From: Oscillatoriales cyanobacterium
GTDB taxonomy: Bacteria; Cyanobacteriota; Cyanobacteriia; Cyanobacteriales; Microcoleaceae
Length of the DNA: 57,105 bases
NCBI GenBank assembly: GCA_004293365.1
Contig: RDYN01000021.1
Span: forward strand, 1-57,105
Direction: 5' to 3'
Of the stretch, positions 17,085 to 28,500 are shown in pieces. Every line of letters begins with the position of its first letter. Positions within the stretch are counted from its first letter, which is position 1. Made by a program: the position numbers and the translations under genes. The notes beneath the pieces are model-generated. The model made no database searches. It was not told the DNA's origin and was given only the letters and a program-made list of their open reading frames with translations.

Positions 17085-17335
17085 CAGAAGAAGGAAGTTC
17101 GGCAACGGATTTTGTAACGGATGTAACGGATGGAAGTCCGATGGATGTCGGAAGAAGGAAGAAGTTCGGTAACGGATGTAACGGATGTAACGGATGGAAG
17201 TCGGAAGAAGGAAAAAAGCAGCAGGAAGTAAGGAAGAAGGAAAAAAGTAGCAGGAAACAAGGAAGAGAGAAGATTTTCCCCCTCTCCCCCCTCTCCCCCT
17301 CTCCCTCTCCCCCTCTCCCCCTCTCTCTCTCATTC
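17085..17335. repeat. Composite GGAAGAAGG / GTAACGGAT / CTCTCCCC repeat
   Basis: In order: GAAGGAAGTTCGGCAACGGAT, several GTAACGGAT 9-mers, GGAAGAAGGAAG blocks, and finally a CCCCTCTCCCCCTCTCCC tract ending about 8 bases before tatD. It contains the same modules as the in-gene copy at 4123-4256. It leaves tatD without a recognisable ribosome binding site. Confidence 0.9.
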
Positions 17336-17339
17336 GCCC

Positions 17340-18119
17340 ATGCAGCTCATCGATACTCACGTTCATATCAACTTTCAGACTTTCAAGTCGGAGTTAGAAG
17401 CCATTCGAGAACGCTGGCGCGAAGCTGGTGTGGTTCGATTGGTTCATTCTTGTGTAGAACCCGAAGAGTTTGCTGGAATTCAAGCAATTGCCAATCAGTT
17501 TGCAGAAGTCTCTTTTGCGGTGGGGCTCCATCCCCTAGATGCCACCAAGTGGAAAGACGAAACTGCAAGCCTGATTAGGGAATTAGCAAGTTCTGACTCT
17601 CGGGTAGTGGCGATCGGCGAAACTGGACTAGACTTTTTTAAGGCTGACGATCGCCAACAGCAGTTTAAAGTGTTTGAGGCACAGCTTGAAATTGCCCGGG
17701 AACTTGACAAACCAGTGATTATCCACTGCCGCGACGCCGCTGCCCCGATGGCCGAAATGCTGCGGAACTTTTGGCAAAAACGCGGGCCCGTGCGCGGGGT
17801 GATGCACTGCTGGGGAGGTACGCCCGAAGAAACCCAGTGGTTTTTAGATCTGGGTTTCTACATCAGTTTTAGCGGCACAGTCACCTTTAAAAAAGCCTTG
17901 CAAATACAAGAATCAGCTTGTATGGTAAATAGCGATCGCATCCTAGTCGAGACAGATTGTCCTTTTCTCGCGCCCGTACCCCAGCGGGGAAAACGCAACG
18001 AACCAGCTTACGTCTACTACGTAGCCGAGCAAGTTGCTAAATTGAGAGGAGTTTCTCTCTTGACTTTGTCCCAGCAGACAACCGAAAATGCCTGTCAGCT
18101 ATTCGGGTTGTCACTTTAG
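17340..18119 (+). CDS. tatD: TatD-family metal-dependent hydrolase
   Basis: A 259-residue TIM-barrel hydrolase of the amidohydrolase superfamily. Metal-ligand motifs are complete: IDTHVHINF (H7, H9), [24 protein letters not shown] and [10 protein letters not shown]. TatD proteins are 3'-5' DNA/RNA exonucleases in other bacteria; the physiological role in cyanobacteria is not settled. Its position between rpsT and rpoB is conserved in cyanobacteria as I know them. The upstream pyrimidine-rich repeat abuts the ATG. Confidence 0.92.
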   Translation: MQLIDTHVHINFQTFKSELEAIRERWREAGVVRLVHSCVEPEEFAGIQAIANQFAEVSFAVGLHPLDATKWKDETASLIRELASSDSRVVAIGETGLDFFKADDRQQQFKVFEAQLEIARELDKPVIIHCRDAAAPMAEMLRNFWQKRGPVRGVMHCWGGTPEETQWFLDLGFYISFSGTVTFKKALQIQESACMVNSDRILVETDCPFLAPVPQRGKRNEPAYVYYVAEQVAKLRGVSLLTLSQQTTENACQLFGLSL

Positions 18120-18718
18120 CTACTAGCGCATAGAGAAACGAGGAAAACAGGTGGAGTTCGGGGGAAAAGATAGGAAAAATCCCATCTATATCCTGATACA
18201 AAAACCGGATTCATCCTTAATCTCAGATTCTTTGGGAGTTGCCGTAGTGCGATCGGATTTGCGTCCTATAATAAAAAGAACCGACCGATCGGGCGATCGC
18301 TGGCGATCGGGCCCCATCGCAGTCACCAAACAGCTAGCTTAGGCTGCGCTAACCAACCTTCCGGGCAGACAAAAACCTCAAGCAATACCTCAAACTTACA
18401 CTCAATTTTACACATCAAAAGCAACTTGGAAATTCAGCAATTTGGCAATAGCTGTCCAGTCAATTTTAGGAGTCAAATGTGTAGGGTATTTATCCTGGAG
18501 TACCAAGAGATCGGAGCTAAAAAAATCTCGATCGCAGCCAGAACCCGCACAAAAAAAATGCGAGCAACCAATAAAAATAACCGTTGCAGCAGTTGGTAGG
18601 CGATCGAAAACATCATATAAATTCTCTCACACAATCCATCAAAAAAACGCAACAAGGTAAAAAAGCCCAGCCTTGGCGCCATGTAAAAAGCTAGAGCCAC
18701 TGCGGAAAAAGGACACCC
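18120..18718. promoter_or_regulatory. Probable rpoB promoter/leader region
   Basis: A 599-base gap before rpoB with several GCGATCGC-type sites (18288-18307) but no gene I can support. The last 20 bases (CACTGCGGAAAAAGGACACCC) include a ribosome binding site-like AAAAAGGA. Promoter elements could not be placed with confidence. Confidence 0.4.
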
Positions 18719-21700
18719 ATGACCACTAAAGATTACACAGAATTCGCCTTCACCTTGCCCGATTTGATCGAAATCCAGCGGGCAAGTTTTCGCTGGTTCC
18801 TAGAAGCCGGACTGATCGAAGAACTCGACAGCTTCTCCCCGATTACAGACTACACGGGAAAGCTGGAACTCCACTTCATCGGTAAAGACTTCAAACTAAA
18901 GCGCCCGAAATACGACGTAGACGAAGCCAAGCGCCGGGACAGCACCTACTCGGTGCAAATGTACGTCCCCACCCGCTTGATTAACAAAGAAACAGGCGAA
19001 ATCAAAGAGCAAGAAGTCTTCATCGGCGATTTGCCGTTGATGACCGAACGCGGCACTTTCATCATCAACGGGGCGGAACGAGTAATCGTCAACCAAATCG
19101 TGCGATCGCCCGGCGTATACTACAAATCGGAAACCGACAAAAACGGTCGCCGTTCCTACAACGCCAGCCTGATCCCCAACCGCGGCGCGTGGCTCAAGTT
19201 CGAGACCGACAAAAACGATTTAGTCTGGGTGAGAATCGACAAAACCCGCAAGCTGTCAGCCCAAGTTCTGCTCAAAGCCCTAGGCCTGACAGACGGCGAA
19301 ATCTACGACAGCCTGCGCCATCCCGAATACTTCCAAAAAACGATCGAAAAAGAAGGACAATTCGGCGAAGAAGAAGCTTTGATGGAACTCTACCGCAAAC
19401 TGCGACCGGGCGAACCCCCCACCGTAGCCGGCGGCGAACAGCTCCTCAACTCGCGCTTTTTCGACCCCAAACGCTACGATTTGGGCCGGGTAGGTCGGTA
19501 CAAACTCAACAAAAAACTGCGGTTGACAGTCCCCGATACGATGCGGGTACTGACATCCCAAGATATCTTGACGGCGATCGACTATTTGATCAACCTGGAA
19601 TTCGACATCGGCTCCACCGACGACATCGACCACTTAGGGAACCGCCGCGTCCGCAGCGTCGGCGAACTGCTGCAAAACCAAGTCAGAGTCGGATTGAACC
19701 GCCTAGAACGGATTATCCGCGAACGGATGACAGTATCCGACGCCGACTCCCTCAGCCCCGCCTCCCTAGTCAACCCCAAACCGCTGGTAGCAGCAATCAA
19801 GGAATTCTTCGGTTCCTCCCAGCTATCCCAGTTCATGGATCAGACAAACCCCCTAGCAGAACTCACCCACAAACGCCGGCTGTCCGCCCTCGGCCCCGGA
19901 GGCTTGACCCGCGAACGCGCCGGATTTGCAGTGCGGGACATTCACCCGTCCCACTACGGCCGGATTTGCCCCATTGAAACACCAGAAGGCCCCAACGCCG
20001 GACTGATCGGTTCCCTAGCAACCCACGCCCGCGTCAACCCCTACGGCTTCATCGAAACACCTTTTTATCCAGTCGAAAAAGGACAAGTATTGCGGGACAA
20101 AGCCCCCGTATACATGACAGCCGACGAAGAAGACGACTTGCGCGTCGCCCCCGGAGACATCAGCCTCGACGAAAACAACAACCTCTTGGGCGAAACCGTA
20201 GCCGTGCGCTACCGCCAAGAATTCACCACCACCACCCCGATGCAGGTGGACTACATGGCGATTTCGCCAGTCCAAATCGTCTCTGTGGCAACATCGCTGA
20301 TCCCGTTCTTGGAACACGACGACGCCAACCGAGCTCTCATGGGCTCCAATATGCAGCGGCAAGCCGTGCCGCTTCTCAAACCAGAACGTCCCCTAGTCGG
20401 TACCGGCCTAGAAGCTCAGGCCGCCCGAGATTCCGGGATGGTGGTAGTTTCCCGGATCGACGGCGAGGTGATTTACATCGACGCAACCCGGATTATTGTC
20501 AAGCCCATGGCGGTAGATGCCGAGTCGAATTCCAGCGAAGAACATTTCATGATTCGCGAATACGACGACCTCAAAGCCAAGCAGCCTTCGGTTTGGAAGC
20601 AAAAATATGCCGGCTGCATCGAACACGAACTGCAAAAATATCAGCGATCGAACCAAGATACCTGTTTGAACCAGCGCCCGCTGATCTATGAGGGCGATCG
20701 CGTCGTAGCCGGCCAAGTGCTAGCAGACGGTTCCTCCACCGAAGGCGCCGAACTAGCCCTGGGCCACAACATCCTCGTAGCATATATGCCCTGGGAGGGA
20801 TACAACTACGAAGACGCCATGCTAATTAGCGAGCGCTTGGTGTACGAAGACGTATACACTTCGATCCACATCGAGAAATACGAAATCGAAGCCCGCCAAA
20901 CCAAACTCGGCCCCGAAGAAATCACCCGCGAAATTCCCAACGTCGGCGAAGACGCCCTGCGCCAGCTAGACGAACAGGGCATCATCCGCAAAGGCGCTTG
21001 GGTAGAAGCCAGCGACATTCTCGTTGGGAAAGTCACGCCCAAAGGCGAATCCGACCAACCGCCGGAAGAAAAACTGCTGCGGGCAATTTTCGGGGAAAAA
21101 GCCCGAGACGTGCGCGACAACTCCCTGCGCGTACCCAACGGCGAAAAAGGCCGCGTGGTGGACGTGCGGGTTTTTACCCGGGAACAGGGCGACGAACTGC
21201 CCCCCGGCGCTAACATGGTCGTCCGCGTCTACGTAGCCCAGAAGCGCAAGATTCAAGTCGGCGACAAAATGGCCGGCCGCCACGGCAACAAAGGTATCGT
21301 CTCCCGGATTCTGCCGATGGAAGATATGCCTTATTTGCCAGACGGAACTCCGGTTGACATCGTGCTCAATCCCTTGGGCGTACCGTCGCGGATGAATGTC
21401 GGTCAGATTTTCGAGTGCTTGCTGGGCTGGGCGGGCGAAAATTTGTCGATGCGGTTCAAGATGGTGCCGTTTGACGAAATGCACGGGGCTGAAAAGTCGC
21501 GGGAAACCGTTCACGGCAAGTTGGAGGAGGCGCGCGAAAAAACAGGCAAGCCTTGGGTATTTAACGAAAATCACCCGGGCAAAACTATAGTTTACGACGG
21601 CCGCACCGGCGAACCGTTCGATCGCCCCGTCACAGTCGGCATCGCCTATATGCTCAAACTCGTCCACTTGGTAGACGACAAAATCCACGCCCGGAGTACA

Positions 21701-22105
21701 GGCCCTTACTCGCTGGTAACGCAGCAGCCTTTGGGCGGCAAAGCGCAGCAGGGGGGTCAGCGGTTCGGAGAAATGGAAGTTTGGGCTCTCGAAGCGTTCG
21801 GCGCAGCTTATACTTTGCAAGAGTTGCTGACTGTCAAGTCGGACGATATGCAGGGTAGAAATGAGGCTTTGAATGCGATCGTCAAGGGCAAAGCCATTCC
21901 GCGCCCCGGTACGCCGGAATCGTTCAAAGTGCTGATGCGGGAGTTGCAATCTTTGTGTCTCGACATTGCCGTGCACAAGGTGAATACTAACGACGAAGGC
22001 AGCGAGCACGTTGAAGTCGATTTGATGGCGGATGCCGGCGGCAGGCGATCGCCCTCCAGGCCCACCTACGAATCGCTTTCTCGCGACGAACTCGACGAAG
22101 ATTAG
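18719..22105 (+). CDS. rpoB: RNA polymerase beta subunit
   Basis: The 1128-residue beta subunit of RNA polymerase. Conserved landmarks include [20 protein letters not shown], the rifampicin-region [20 protein letters not shown] followed by [33 protein letters not shown] and the C-terminal [20 protein letters not shown]. Length is typical of cyanobacterial RpoB, which lacks the long enterobacterial insertions. It starts ATGACCACTAAAG after an AAAAAGGA site. Composition is GC-rich and CGATCG-rich. The next core gene, rpoC1, is normally close behind; here a 1.3-kb insertion intervenes. Confidence 0.98.
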   Translation: MTTKDYTEFAFTLPDLIEIQRASFRWFLEAGLIEELDSFSPITDYTGKLELHFIGKDFKLKRPKYDVDEAKRRDSTYSVQMYVPTRLINKETGEIKEQEVFIGDLPLMTERGTFIINGAERVIVNQIVRSPGVYYKSETDKNGRRSYNASLIPNRGAWLKFETDKNDLVWVRIDKTRKLSAQVLLKALGLTDGEIYDSLRHPEYFQKTIEKEGQFGEEEALMELYRKLRPGEPPTVAGGEQLLNSRFFDPKRYDLGRVGRYKLNKKLRLTVPDTMRVLTSQDILTAIDYLINLEFDIGSTDDIDHLGNRRVRSVGELLQNQVRVGLNRLERIIRERMTVSDADSLSPASLVNPKPLVAAIKEFFGSSQLSQFMDQTNPLAELTHKRRLSALGPGGLTRERAGFAVRDIHPSHYGRICPIETPEGPNAGLIGSLATHARVNPYGFIETPFYPVEKGQVLRDKAPVYMTADEEDDLRVAPGDISLDENNNLLGETVAVRYRQEFTTTTPMQVDYMAISPVQIVSVATSLIPFLEHDDANRALMGSNMQRQAVPLLKPERPLVGTGLEAQAARDSGMVVVSRIDGEVIYIDATRIIVKPMAVDAESNSSEEHFMIREYDDLKAKQPSVWKQKYAGCIEHELQKYQRSNQDTCLNQRPLIYEGDRVVAGQVLADGSSTEGAELALGHNILVAYMPWEGYNYEDAMLISERLVYEDVYTSIHIEKYEIEARQTKLGPEEITREIPNVGEDALRQLDEQGIIRKGAWVEASDILVGKVTPKGESDQPPEEKLLRAIFGEKARDVRDNSLRVPNGEKGRVVDVRVFTREQGDELPPGANMVVRVYVAQKRKIQVGDKMAGRHGNKGIVSRILPMEDMPYLPDGTPVDIVLNPLGVPSRMNVGQIFECLLGWAGENLSMRFKMVPFDEMHGAEKSRETVHGKLEEAREKTGKPWVFNENHPGKTIVYDGRTGEPFDRPVTVGIAYMLKLVHLVDDKIHARSTGPYSLVTQQPLGGKAQQGGQRFGEMEVWALEAFGAAYTLQELLTVKSDDMQGRNEALNAIVKGKAIPRPGTPESFKVLMRELQSLCLDIAVHKVNTNDEGSEHVEVDLMADAGGRRSPSRPTYESLSRDELDED

Positions 22106-22183
22106 GGATTTTAGAATTTAGATTGAAGAATTGTTTGACAGTATTCAATCTAAAATTTAAAATCGACAATCTCAAATAAAAAT

Positions 22184-22214
22184 GCCTCAGCAGTGTTCGT
22201 ACCACTGTTGAGGC
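22184..22214 (+). promoter_or_regulatory. Hairpin upstream of the HNH gene
   Basis: GCCTCAGCAGTG, a 7-base loop, then CACTGTTGAGGC: 12 pairs with one G-U. No U-tract follows, so it is not a standard terminator. It lies 32 bases before the HNH start; a short CTCTT/AAGAG pair nearby (22225-22236) could mask the AAGAGGAG ribosome binding site. Confidence 0.6.
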
Positions 22215-22246
22215 GAATCAACGCTCTTAAGAGGAGAGACGCTGAC

Positions 22247-23338
22247 ATGACTATTGTAACAGTTATCCCTGGAATTGAAGGAGCATTAGACCTGGAGACA
22301 GGCTGTATTAATTGGCAAGGCAGTAAGTTTGGTAACGGTTACGGACGCAAGTGGATCGATGGCAAAACGGTATTAGTCCACCGATTAGTCCTCGAATCGA
22401 AAATAGCAGGATTCCTCGATTCCAGTTATTTTGCTTGCCACACCTGCGACAATCCAGGCTGCATCAACCCGGAACATCTCGTAGCGGGGTCTGCTGCTGA
22501 GAATACCGGACAGATGATGGGGCGCGATCGCAAAACTCCCAGACGCAAAAGTATTCCGGGAAGTGGTAAATTGTCTATCCAACAACTGCGGGAAATTCAG
22601 ACTAAATATTTATCTGGAACAGCAAAGAACCACCTAGCAAAAGAGTATGGGGTACAACATGAAACTATTACTAAGATAATTCAGGCAAATATCCCCGATA
22701 ATTTCACCACAGTTTCCCCACGCTTTGTAGGAGAAATTCAAGATAACGGCTGCATAATTTTCCAAGGCGCAAAAGACGGTGCCGGCTATGGCAGGTATTT
22801 AACAAAAGATGGGAAACAGGCAACAGTGACTCGTGCTGTTTTAGCAGAGAAATTAGGATGTGAACTTCCAACTTATATGGATGCTTGTCATACTTGCGAT
22901 ACTCCCAGTTGTATTAATCCAGAACACCTCTGGGCTGGTACTCGTTCTCAGAATTTATTAGATGCTTCCCAAAAAGGACGCACCCAAGGAAAAAGTCATC
23001 CCCTTTCCAATGCCAAATTAGACTGGGAAAAAGTGCGAGAAATCCGGCAAAAACTAGCAGCAGGAGAAAGAATGAAGGATCTAGCTGAAGCATACAGCGT
23101 AAATCCGATAACTATACACAATATTAAGTATCACATCACTTGGAAGGAAGCAGGCGAAGAGGTTCCGATTCCTCGTATGGGTGGATATCTCGATCGCAAG
23201 CTGACTTTTGCTCAAGCACAGGATGTGCGAGAAAGAATTAAAGCTGGAGAATCTCTTGCTAAAATTTCTCGCGAATTGGGAGTGTCCAAAAATGTCATTT
23301 ATGACATTAAAACTAATGCCACATATAAAGGAGTCTGA
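22247..23338 (+). CDS. Double-HNH endonuclease with helix-turn-helix repeats, inserted in the rpo operon
   Basis: A 363-residue protein with an internally duplicated layout. HNH unit one: ACHTCDNPGCINPEHLVAGS (about 63-82), followed by an HTH-like LSIQQLREIQTKYL...AKEYGV. HNH unit two: ACHTCDTPSCINPEHLWAGT (about 215-234), followed by two more HTH-like segments (LDWEKVREIRQKL...AEAYSV and LTFAQAQDVRERI...RELGV). These resemble HNH_3 domains with the nuclease-associated DNA-binding modules of homing endonucleases. The start at 22247 has an excellent AAGAGGAG site; 22193 is an upstream alternative without one. AT-rich codon use differs from rpoB. It is co-directional and sits between rpoB and rpoC1, so it is probably transcribed with them. 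No intron or intein ends were seen around it. Confidence 0.88.
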   Translation: MTIVTVIPGIEGALDLETGCINWQGSKFGNGYGRKWIDGKTVLVHRLVLESKIAGFLDSSYFACHTCDNPGCINPEHLVAGSAAENTGQMMGRDRKTPRRKSIPGSGKLSIQQLREIQTKYLSGTAKNHLAKEYGVQHETITKIIQANIPDNFTTVSPRFVGEIQDNGCIIFQGAKDGAGYGRYLTKDGKQATVTRAVLAEKLGCELPTYMDACHTCDTPSCINPEHLWAGTRSQNLLDASQKGRTQGKSHPLSNAKLDWEKVREIRQKLAAGERMKDLAEAYSVNPITIHNIKYHITWKEAGEEVPIPRMGGYLDRKLTFAQAQDVRERIKAGESLAKISRELGVSKNVIYDIKTNATYKGV

Positions 23339-23421
23339 TATTGATGTAATTGGCAAACAATCAATCAAAACAGATTAATTAGAGCAAATAATTTCAAGTA
23401 AATCATCGATTGGAGTCTAGA

Positions 23422-25296
23422 ATGGCTAAGATAGAACAACGATTTGATTACGTAAAGATTGGGTTAGCTTCACCAGAAAGAATTCGACAATGGGGAGAGA
23501 GAACTTTACCCAATGGTCAGCTTACAGGCGAAATCGTGAAACCAGAAACCATAAATTACAGAACATTAAAACCGGAAATGGACGGGTTGTTTTGCGAGCG
23601 CATTTTTGGGCCTGCAAAAGATTGGGAATGTCATTGTGGTAAGTACAAAAGAGTGCGTCATAGAGGCATTGTTTGCGAGAGATGCGGTGTTGAAGTTACT
23701 GAATCTCGCGTCCGCCGCCACCGCATGGGATTCATTAAATTAGCAGCTCCAGTAGCTCACGTTTGGTATCTCAAAGGCATCCCCAGTTACATGGCAATTC
23801 TGTTAGATATGCCCCTGCGAGATGTCGAACAAATTGTCTATTTCAATGCCTATGTTGTGCTGAATGCTGGTAATGCTGAAAAGCTCCAATACAAGCAATT
23901 GCTCACTGAAGATGCTTGGCTGGAAATAGAAGATGAACTTTACAGCGAAGATTCCACTCTGACGGGGGTAGAAGTAGGAATTGGTGCTGAAGCTTTACAA
24001 GTTTTGCTGCAAAATATTCCGCTAGAAAGCGAAGCGGAAAAGCTGCGGGAAGATATTGCTAATGCTAAAGGCCAAAAACGGGCGAAGTTAATTAAACGCT
24101 TGCGGGTAATTGACAACTTTATCGCTACGGGTTCTCATCCCGATTGGATGGTTCTCAGTGTGATTCCGGTGATTCCTCCGGACTTGCGGCCGATGGTGCA
24201 GCTAGACGGCGGGCGTTTTGCAACGAGCGACCTCAACGACCTTTATCGGAGAGTCATCAACCGCAACAACCGATTGGCGAGACTGCAAGAAATTTTGGCG
24301 CCGGAGATTATTATTCGCAACGAAAAGCGGATGTTACAAGAGGCTGTGGATGCGCTGATTGATAACGGCCGCCGGGGCCGGACTGTGGTGGGCGCAAACA
24401 ACCGTCCGCTGAAGTCGCTGTCGGACATTATTGAGGGGAAACAAGGTCGTTTCCGGCAAAACTTGCTGGGGAAACGGGTTGACTATTCTGGACGTTCGGT
24501 GATTGTGGTGGGGCCGAAACTGAAAATTCATCAGTGCGGTTTGCCGAGGGAAATGGCGATCGAGCTTTTCCAGCCTTTCGTCATCCACCGCCTCATCCGC
24601 CAAGGATTGGTCAATAACATCAAAGCAGCCAAAAAACTGATTCAACGCAACGATCCCAGCGTTTGGGACGTGCTGCAAGAGGTGATTGAAGGACACCCCG
24701 TCATGCTGAACCGGGCTCCTACGCTGCACCGTTTGGGGATTCAAGCCTTTGAACCGATTTTGGTGGACGGGAGGGCGATTCAGCTTCACCCGCTAGTCTG
24801 TCCGGCTTTTAACGCTGACTTTGACGGGGACCAAATGGCGGTACACGTGCCTTTGTCTCTGGAATCTCAGGCGGAAGCGCGCTTGCTGATGTTGGCTTCT
24901 AACAACATTATGTCGCCGGCAACCGGAAGACCGATCGTCACTCCTTCTCAAGATATGGTGCTCGGTTGCTATTACTTGACAGCCGAAAATCCTAACGGTC
25001 AAAAAGGAGCAGGTAATTATTTCTCCAACCTTACCGATGCGGTTGTAGCTTACGAACAAGGAGTCGTGGACTTGCATTCCTACGTGTGGGTGCGGTTTCA
25101 AGGCGCGATCGAAAATACAGAACCCGAAGGTGAACCGCTGAAAGTGGAGCGATCGACTGACGGTACTGTGACGAAAGAATACAAGTTCCGCCGCGTTCGG
25201 GAAGATGCAGAGGGTAAGAGGATCAATCAGTTTATTCGGACTACTCCGGGCAGGATTATTTATCACCAAACGATCGAATCGGTAATTAACAATTAG
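23422..25296 (+). CDS. rpoC1: RNA polymerase gamma subunit (N-terminal half of beta')
   Basis: The 624-residue RpoC1 subunit, the cyanobacterial/plastid split product of beta'. The zinc site C70, C72, C85, C88 and the catalytic magnesium loop NADFDGD (N464 to D470) are intact. I chose the ATG at 23422 ([14 protein letters not shown]), the family start; 23410 adds MESR. It follows the HNH gene by 83 bases. The first ~700 bases are markedly more AT-rich in third positions than the rest of the gene and than rpoB, as if exchanged together with the upstream insertion. RpoC1 joins RpoC2 to complete beta'. Confidence 0.97.
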   Translation: MAKIEQRFDYVKIGLASPERIRQWGERTLPNGQLTGEIVKPETINYRTLKPEMDGLFCERIFGPAKDWECHCGKYKRVRHRGIVCERCGVEVTESRVRRHRMGFIKLAAPVAHVWYLKGIPSYMAILLDMPLRDVEQIVYFNAYVVLNAGNAEKLQYKQLLTEDAWLEIEDELYSEDSTLTGVEVGIGAEALQVLLQNIPLESEAEKLREDIANAKGQKRAKLIKRLRVIDNFIATGSHPDWMVLSVIPVIPPDLRPMVQLDGGRFATSDLNDLYRRVINRNNRLARLQEILAPEIIIRNEKRMLQEAVDALIDNGRRGRTVVGANNRPLKSLSDIIEGKQGRFRQNLLGKRVDYSGRSVIVVGPKLKIHQCGLPREMAIELFQPFVIHRLIRQGLVNNIKAAKKLIQRNDPSVWDVLQEVIEGHPVMLNRAPTLHRLGIQAFEPILVDGRAIQLHPLVCPAFNADFDGDQMAVHVPLSLESQAEARLLMLASNNIMSPATGRPIVTPSQDMVLGCYYLTAENPNGQKGAGNYFSNLTDAVVAYEQGVVDLHSYVWVRFQGAIENTEPEGEPLKVERSTDGTVTKEYKFRRVREDAEGKRINQFIRTTPGRIIYHQTIESVINN

Positions 25297-25545
25297 GAAT
25301 TGGGTAATAGGTAATAGGTAATAGGTAATGGGTCAGTCTTGGACGAAAAAAATGCTTGGATGTGCTAGACAGCGGTAAGGTGCGCATTGCGTACCCTACA
25401 TATAAGTAAGGTGCGCATTGCGCACCCTACATATAAATGTTATGCGACGTAAATTCTGTACCAATTACCAGTTACCAGTTACCAGTTACCAGTTACCAAT
25501 AACCAATGACCAATGACCAATGACTAAATTACTAACAGCAGAAAA
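25297..25545. repeat. Four different short tandem repeats between rpoC1 and rpoC2
   Basis: In order: GGTAATA 7-mers (25301-25330); two 35-base copies of AAGGTGCGCATTGCG.ACCCTACATATAA (25376-25436), each palindromic around GGTGCGCATTGCGCACC; CCAGTTA 7-mers (25467-25497); and CCAATGA 7-mers (25500-25523). The rpoC2 start follows directly. A terminator was not seen. Confidence 0.9.
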
Positions 25546-28500
25546 ATGACAGAAAATAAGGAAAATAAGGAAATTGTTTTTCGCAATCGAGTTGTTGACA
25601 AAGGTCAGCTCAAAAAATTAATCTCTTGGTCGTTCATGAACTATGGAACGGCCCGCACGGCGCAAATGGCCGACAAACTCAAAGACTTGGGTTTTCGGTT
25701 TGCGACCAGAGCGGGAGTTTCAATTAGTGTAGACGACCTGCAAGTACCGCCAATCAAACGGCAACTGCTCGAAGCAGCCGAAGAAGAAATCCGGGTAACT
25801 GAACAGAAATACACCAGAGGCGAAATCACCGAAGTCGAACGCTTCCAGAAAGTAATCGACACCTGGAACAGCACCTCAGAAGACCTCAAAGACGAAGTAG
25901 TCAAGAACTTCCGAGCCACAGACCCCCTCAACTCGGTGTACATGATGGCCTTCTCCGGGGCGCGCGGGAACATCTCCCAAGTGCGGCAGCTCGTCGGAAT
26001 GCGCGGATTGATGGCAGACCCCCAAGGGGAAATCATCGACTTGCCAATTAAAACCAACTTCCGAGAAGGCTTGACCGTTACCGAGTACATCATTTCCTCC
26101 TACGGAGCGCGCAAAGGCTTAGTAGATACCGCCCTCCGCACCGCCGACTCGGGCTACCTAACTCGCCGCTTAGTAGACGTATCCCAAGACGTAATCGTCC
26201 GCGAAGTAGACTGCGGAACTCAGCGGGGAATTCGCGTCCGCCCCATGACCGACGGCGCTACCGTGCTGATTCCCCTGAAAGATCGTCTGCTGGGGCGGGT
26301 TTTGGCCAAAGATGTGGTGGATCCCAAAACCAAAGAAATCGTGACTTACGGCAGCGAAAGAGCTGTCCGCAACCAGCCGATTACCGAGGAGCTGGCAGGG
26401 GAAATCGGCAAGTCGGGAGTGCCGGAAGTTTATTTGCGATCGCCCCTAACCTGCGAAGCCACCCGTTCCGTTTGCCAGTGCTGCTACGGCTGGAGCCTCG
26501 CCCACCTGCAAATGGTGGACATGGGAGAAGCGATCGGGATTATTGCCGCCCAGTCGATCGGCGAACCGGGAACCCAACTCACCATGCGTACTTTTCACAC
26601 GGGCGGGGTGTTTACTGGAGAAGTCGCCAAACAAGAACGGGCACCCTTTCCCGGCACCGCCAAATTCAAGAACTTGCGTACCCGCCCCTTCCGCACCAGA
26701 CACGGCGAAGAAGCCCTCGTCGCCGAAAACAACGGCAAACTCGTATTCGAGGGCGAGGGCTACGAAGAAGGCAAATCGGGAGCTAAAAATCAGAAGCTGA
26801 AAGTAGAATTCGCGATCGTCCAAGGTTCCACCCTGATGGTCAAAGACGGACAGCGCGCCGTCCCCGGACAAGTTTTGGCAGAAGTGCCGATCGTCGGGCG
26901 CGCCGCCCGCAAAACCACCGAAAAAGTCACGACGGACGTAGCCTCCGACTTAGCCGGAGAAGCCAAATTTGCCGACTTGGTGCCGGAAGAAAAAACCGAC
27001 CGCCAAGGCAATACCACCCGCACCGCCAGCAGGGGCGGGCTGATTTGGATACTTTCGGGCGAGGTGTACAACTTGCTCCCGGGCGCGGAACCTGCCGTCA
27101 AAAACGGATCGAAGATTGCAGCCAACAGCGTCATCGCCGAAACCAAACTGATCTCCGAACACGGCGGCGTAGTCCGCATCGCCGACGAACGAGAAATCGA
27201 AATCATCACCGCTCAAGTGCTGCTAGACCAAGCGATCGTCCGCGCCGAAAGCGCCGGCGGCCGCGACCACTACATCATCGAAACCGCCTCAAACCAGCGG
27301 TTTTCCCTCAAAACAGCGCCCGGGAGCAAAGTCATCAACGGCGAAGTCGTAGCCGAACTGCTCGACGACAGCTACCGCACCGCCACCGGAGGCATAGTCA
27401 AATACGCCGGAGTCGAAGTCCACAAGCGCGGCAAAGCCAAACTCGGCTACGAAGTCGTCAAAGGCGGCACCCTGCTGTGGATTCCCGAAGAATGCCACGA
27501 AGTCAACAAAGACATCTCCCTGCTGCTAGTAGAAGACGGCCAGTACGTCGAAGCCGGAACCGAAGTCGTCAAAGATATTTTCTGCCAAACCAGCGGCGCG
27601 GTAGAAGTTACCCAGAAAAACGACATCCTCCGGGAAATTGTGATCAAGCCGGGAACCCTGCACTCGGTCGATCGCCCGCCGCTCACCTTGGGCGAAGGTC
27701 AAATAGTCAGCGCGGGTCAAGAAATCTTCCCCGGCTTGATTGCCGAAGAATTGGGCTATGCCGAATACATCGAAACCCCCGAAGGCCCGGCCTTGCTGCT
27801 GCGCCCCGTCATCGAATTCCCCGTACCCGACAAACCGCCCGTACCGAGCCAAACCGCCCTCAACGAGTCGATCGCCCTCAAAGCAGTCCAGCGCCTCCCC
27901 TACAAAGACGGAGAGCGCGTCAAATCCGTCGAAGGACTCGAACTGCTGCGGACTCAGCTCATCCTAGAAATCGGTTCCGGGGCGCCGCAACTGGCAGCAG
28001 ATATCGAACTCCTGCCCGATGAGGAAGACGCCTTAGCTTTTGGAGCCGACGGTTCCGGCCCGGCTTGGGGCGACACAGGGGCGAACGCAGCCTCCCAAGA
28101 ACTAACTTTAGTCGAAGGCGAAGAAGTTCCAGCTCCTTCTCGGATTTTCCGCTTGCAGCTAGTGATTTTGGAATCGCTGGTAATTCGGCGGGACGTATCG
28201 GCAGATCCGACCCAAGGCAGCACCCACACCAGGCTGCTGGTAGAAGACGGACAGTCGATCGCCGCCGGTGCAGTAGTCGCCCGTACCGAGATTCTCTGCA
28301 AAGAAGCGGGGATCGTCCGGGGCATCCGCGAAGGGCAGGGCGAACCCATCCGCCGGTTGTTAGTCATGCGCGATGCCGATTCTGTCACAGTTTCAGTAGC
28401 GGGTACGCCGGAGGTGAGCCCCGGTCAATTGCTCGTAGCCGGTACAGAAGTAGCGCCAGGAGTGATTCTGGAAGAGTCCGGTCAAGTCGTGAAAGTTATA

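Noticed and set aside
19189..21216. Long open frames in other phases within rpoB (for example arginine- or proline-rich products)
   Set aside because: They are shadows produced by the GC-rich codon use of rpoB; the same applies to frames within rpoC2 and chlP.
22106..23421. Group I/II intron or intein around the HNH gene
   Set aside because: rpoB and rpoC1 are each complete with normal ends, so nothing needs splicing; no intron core or intein block motifs were seen.
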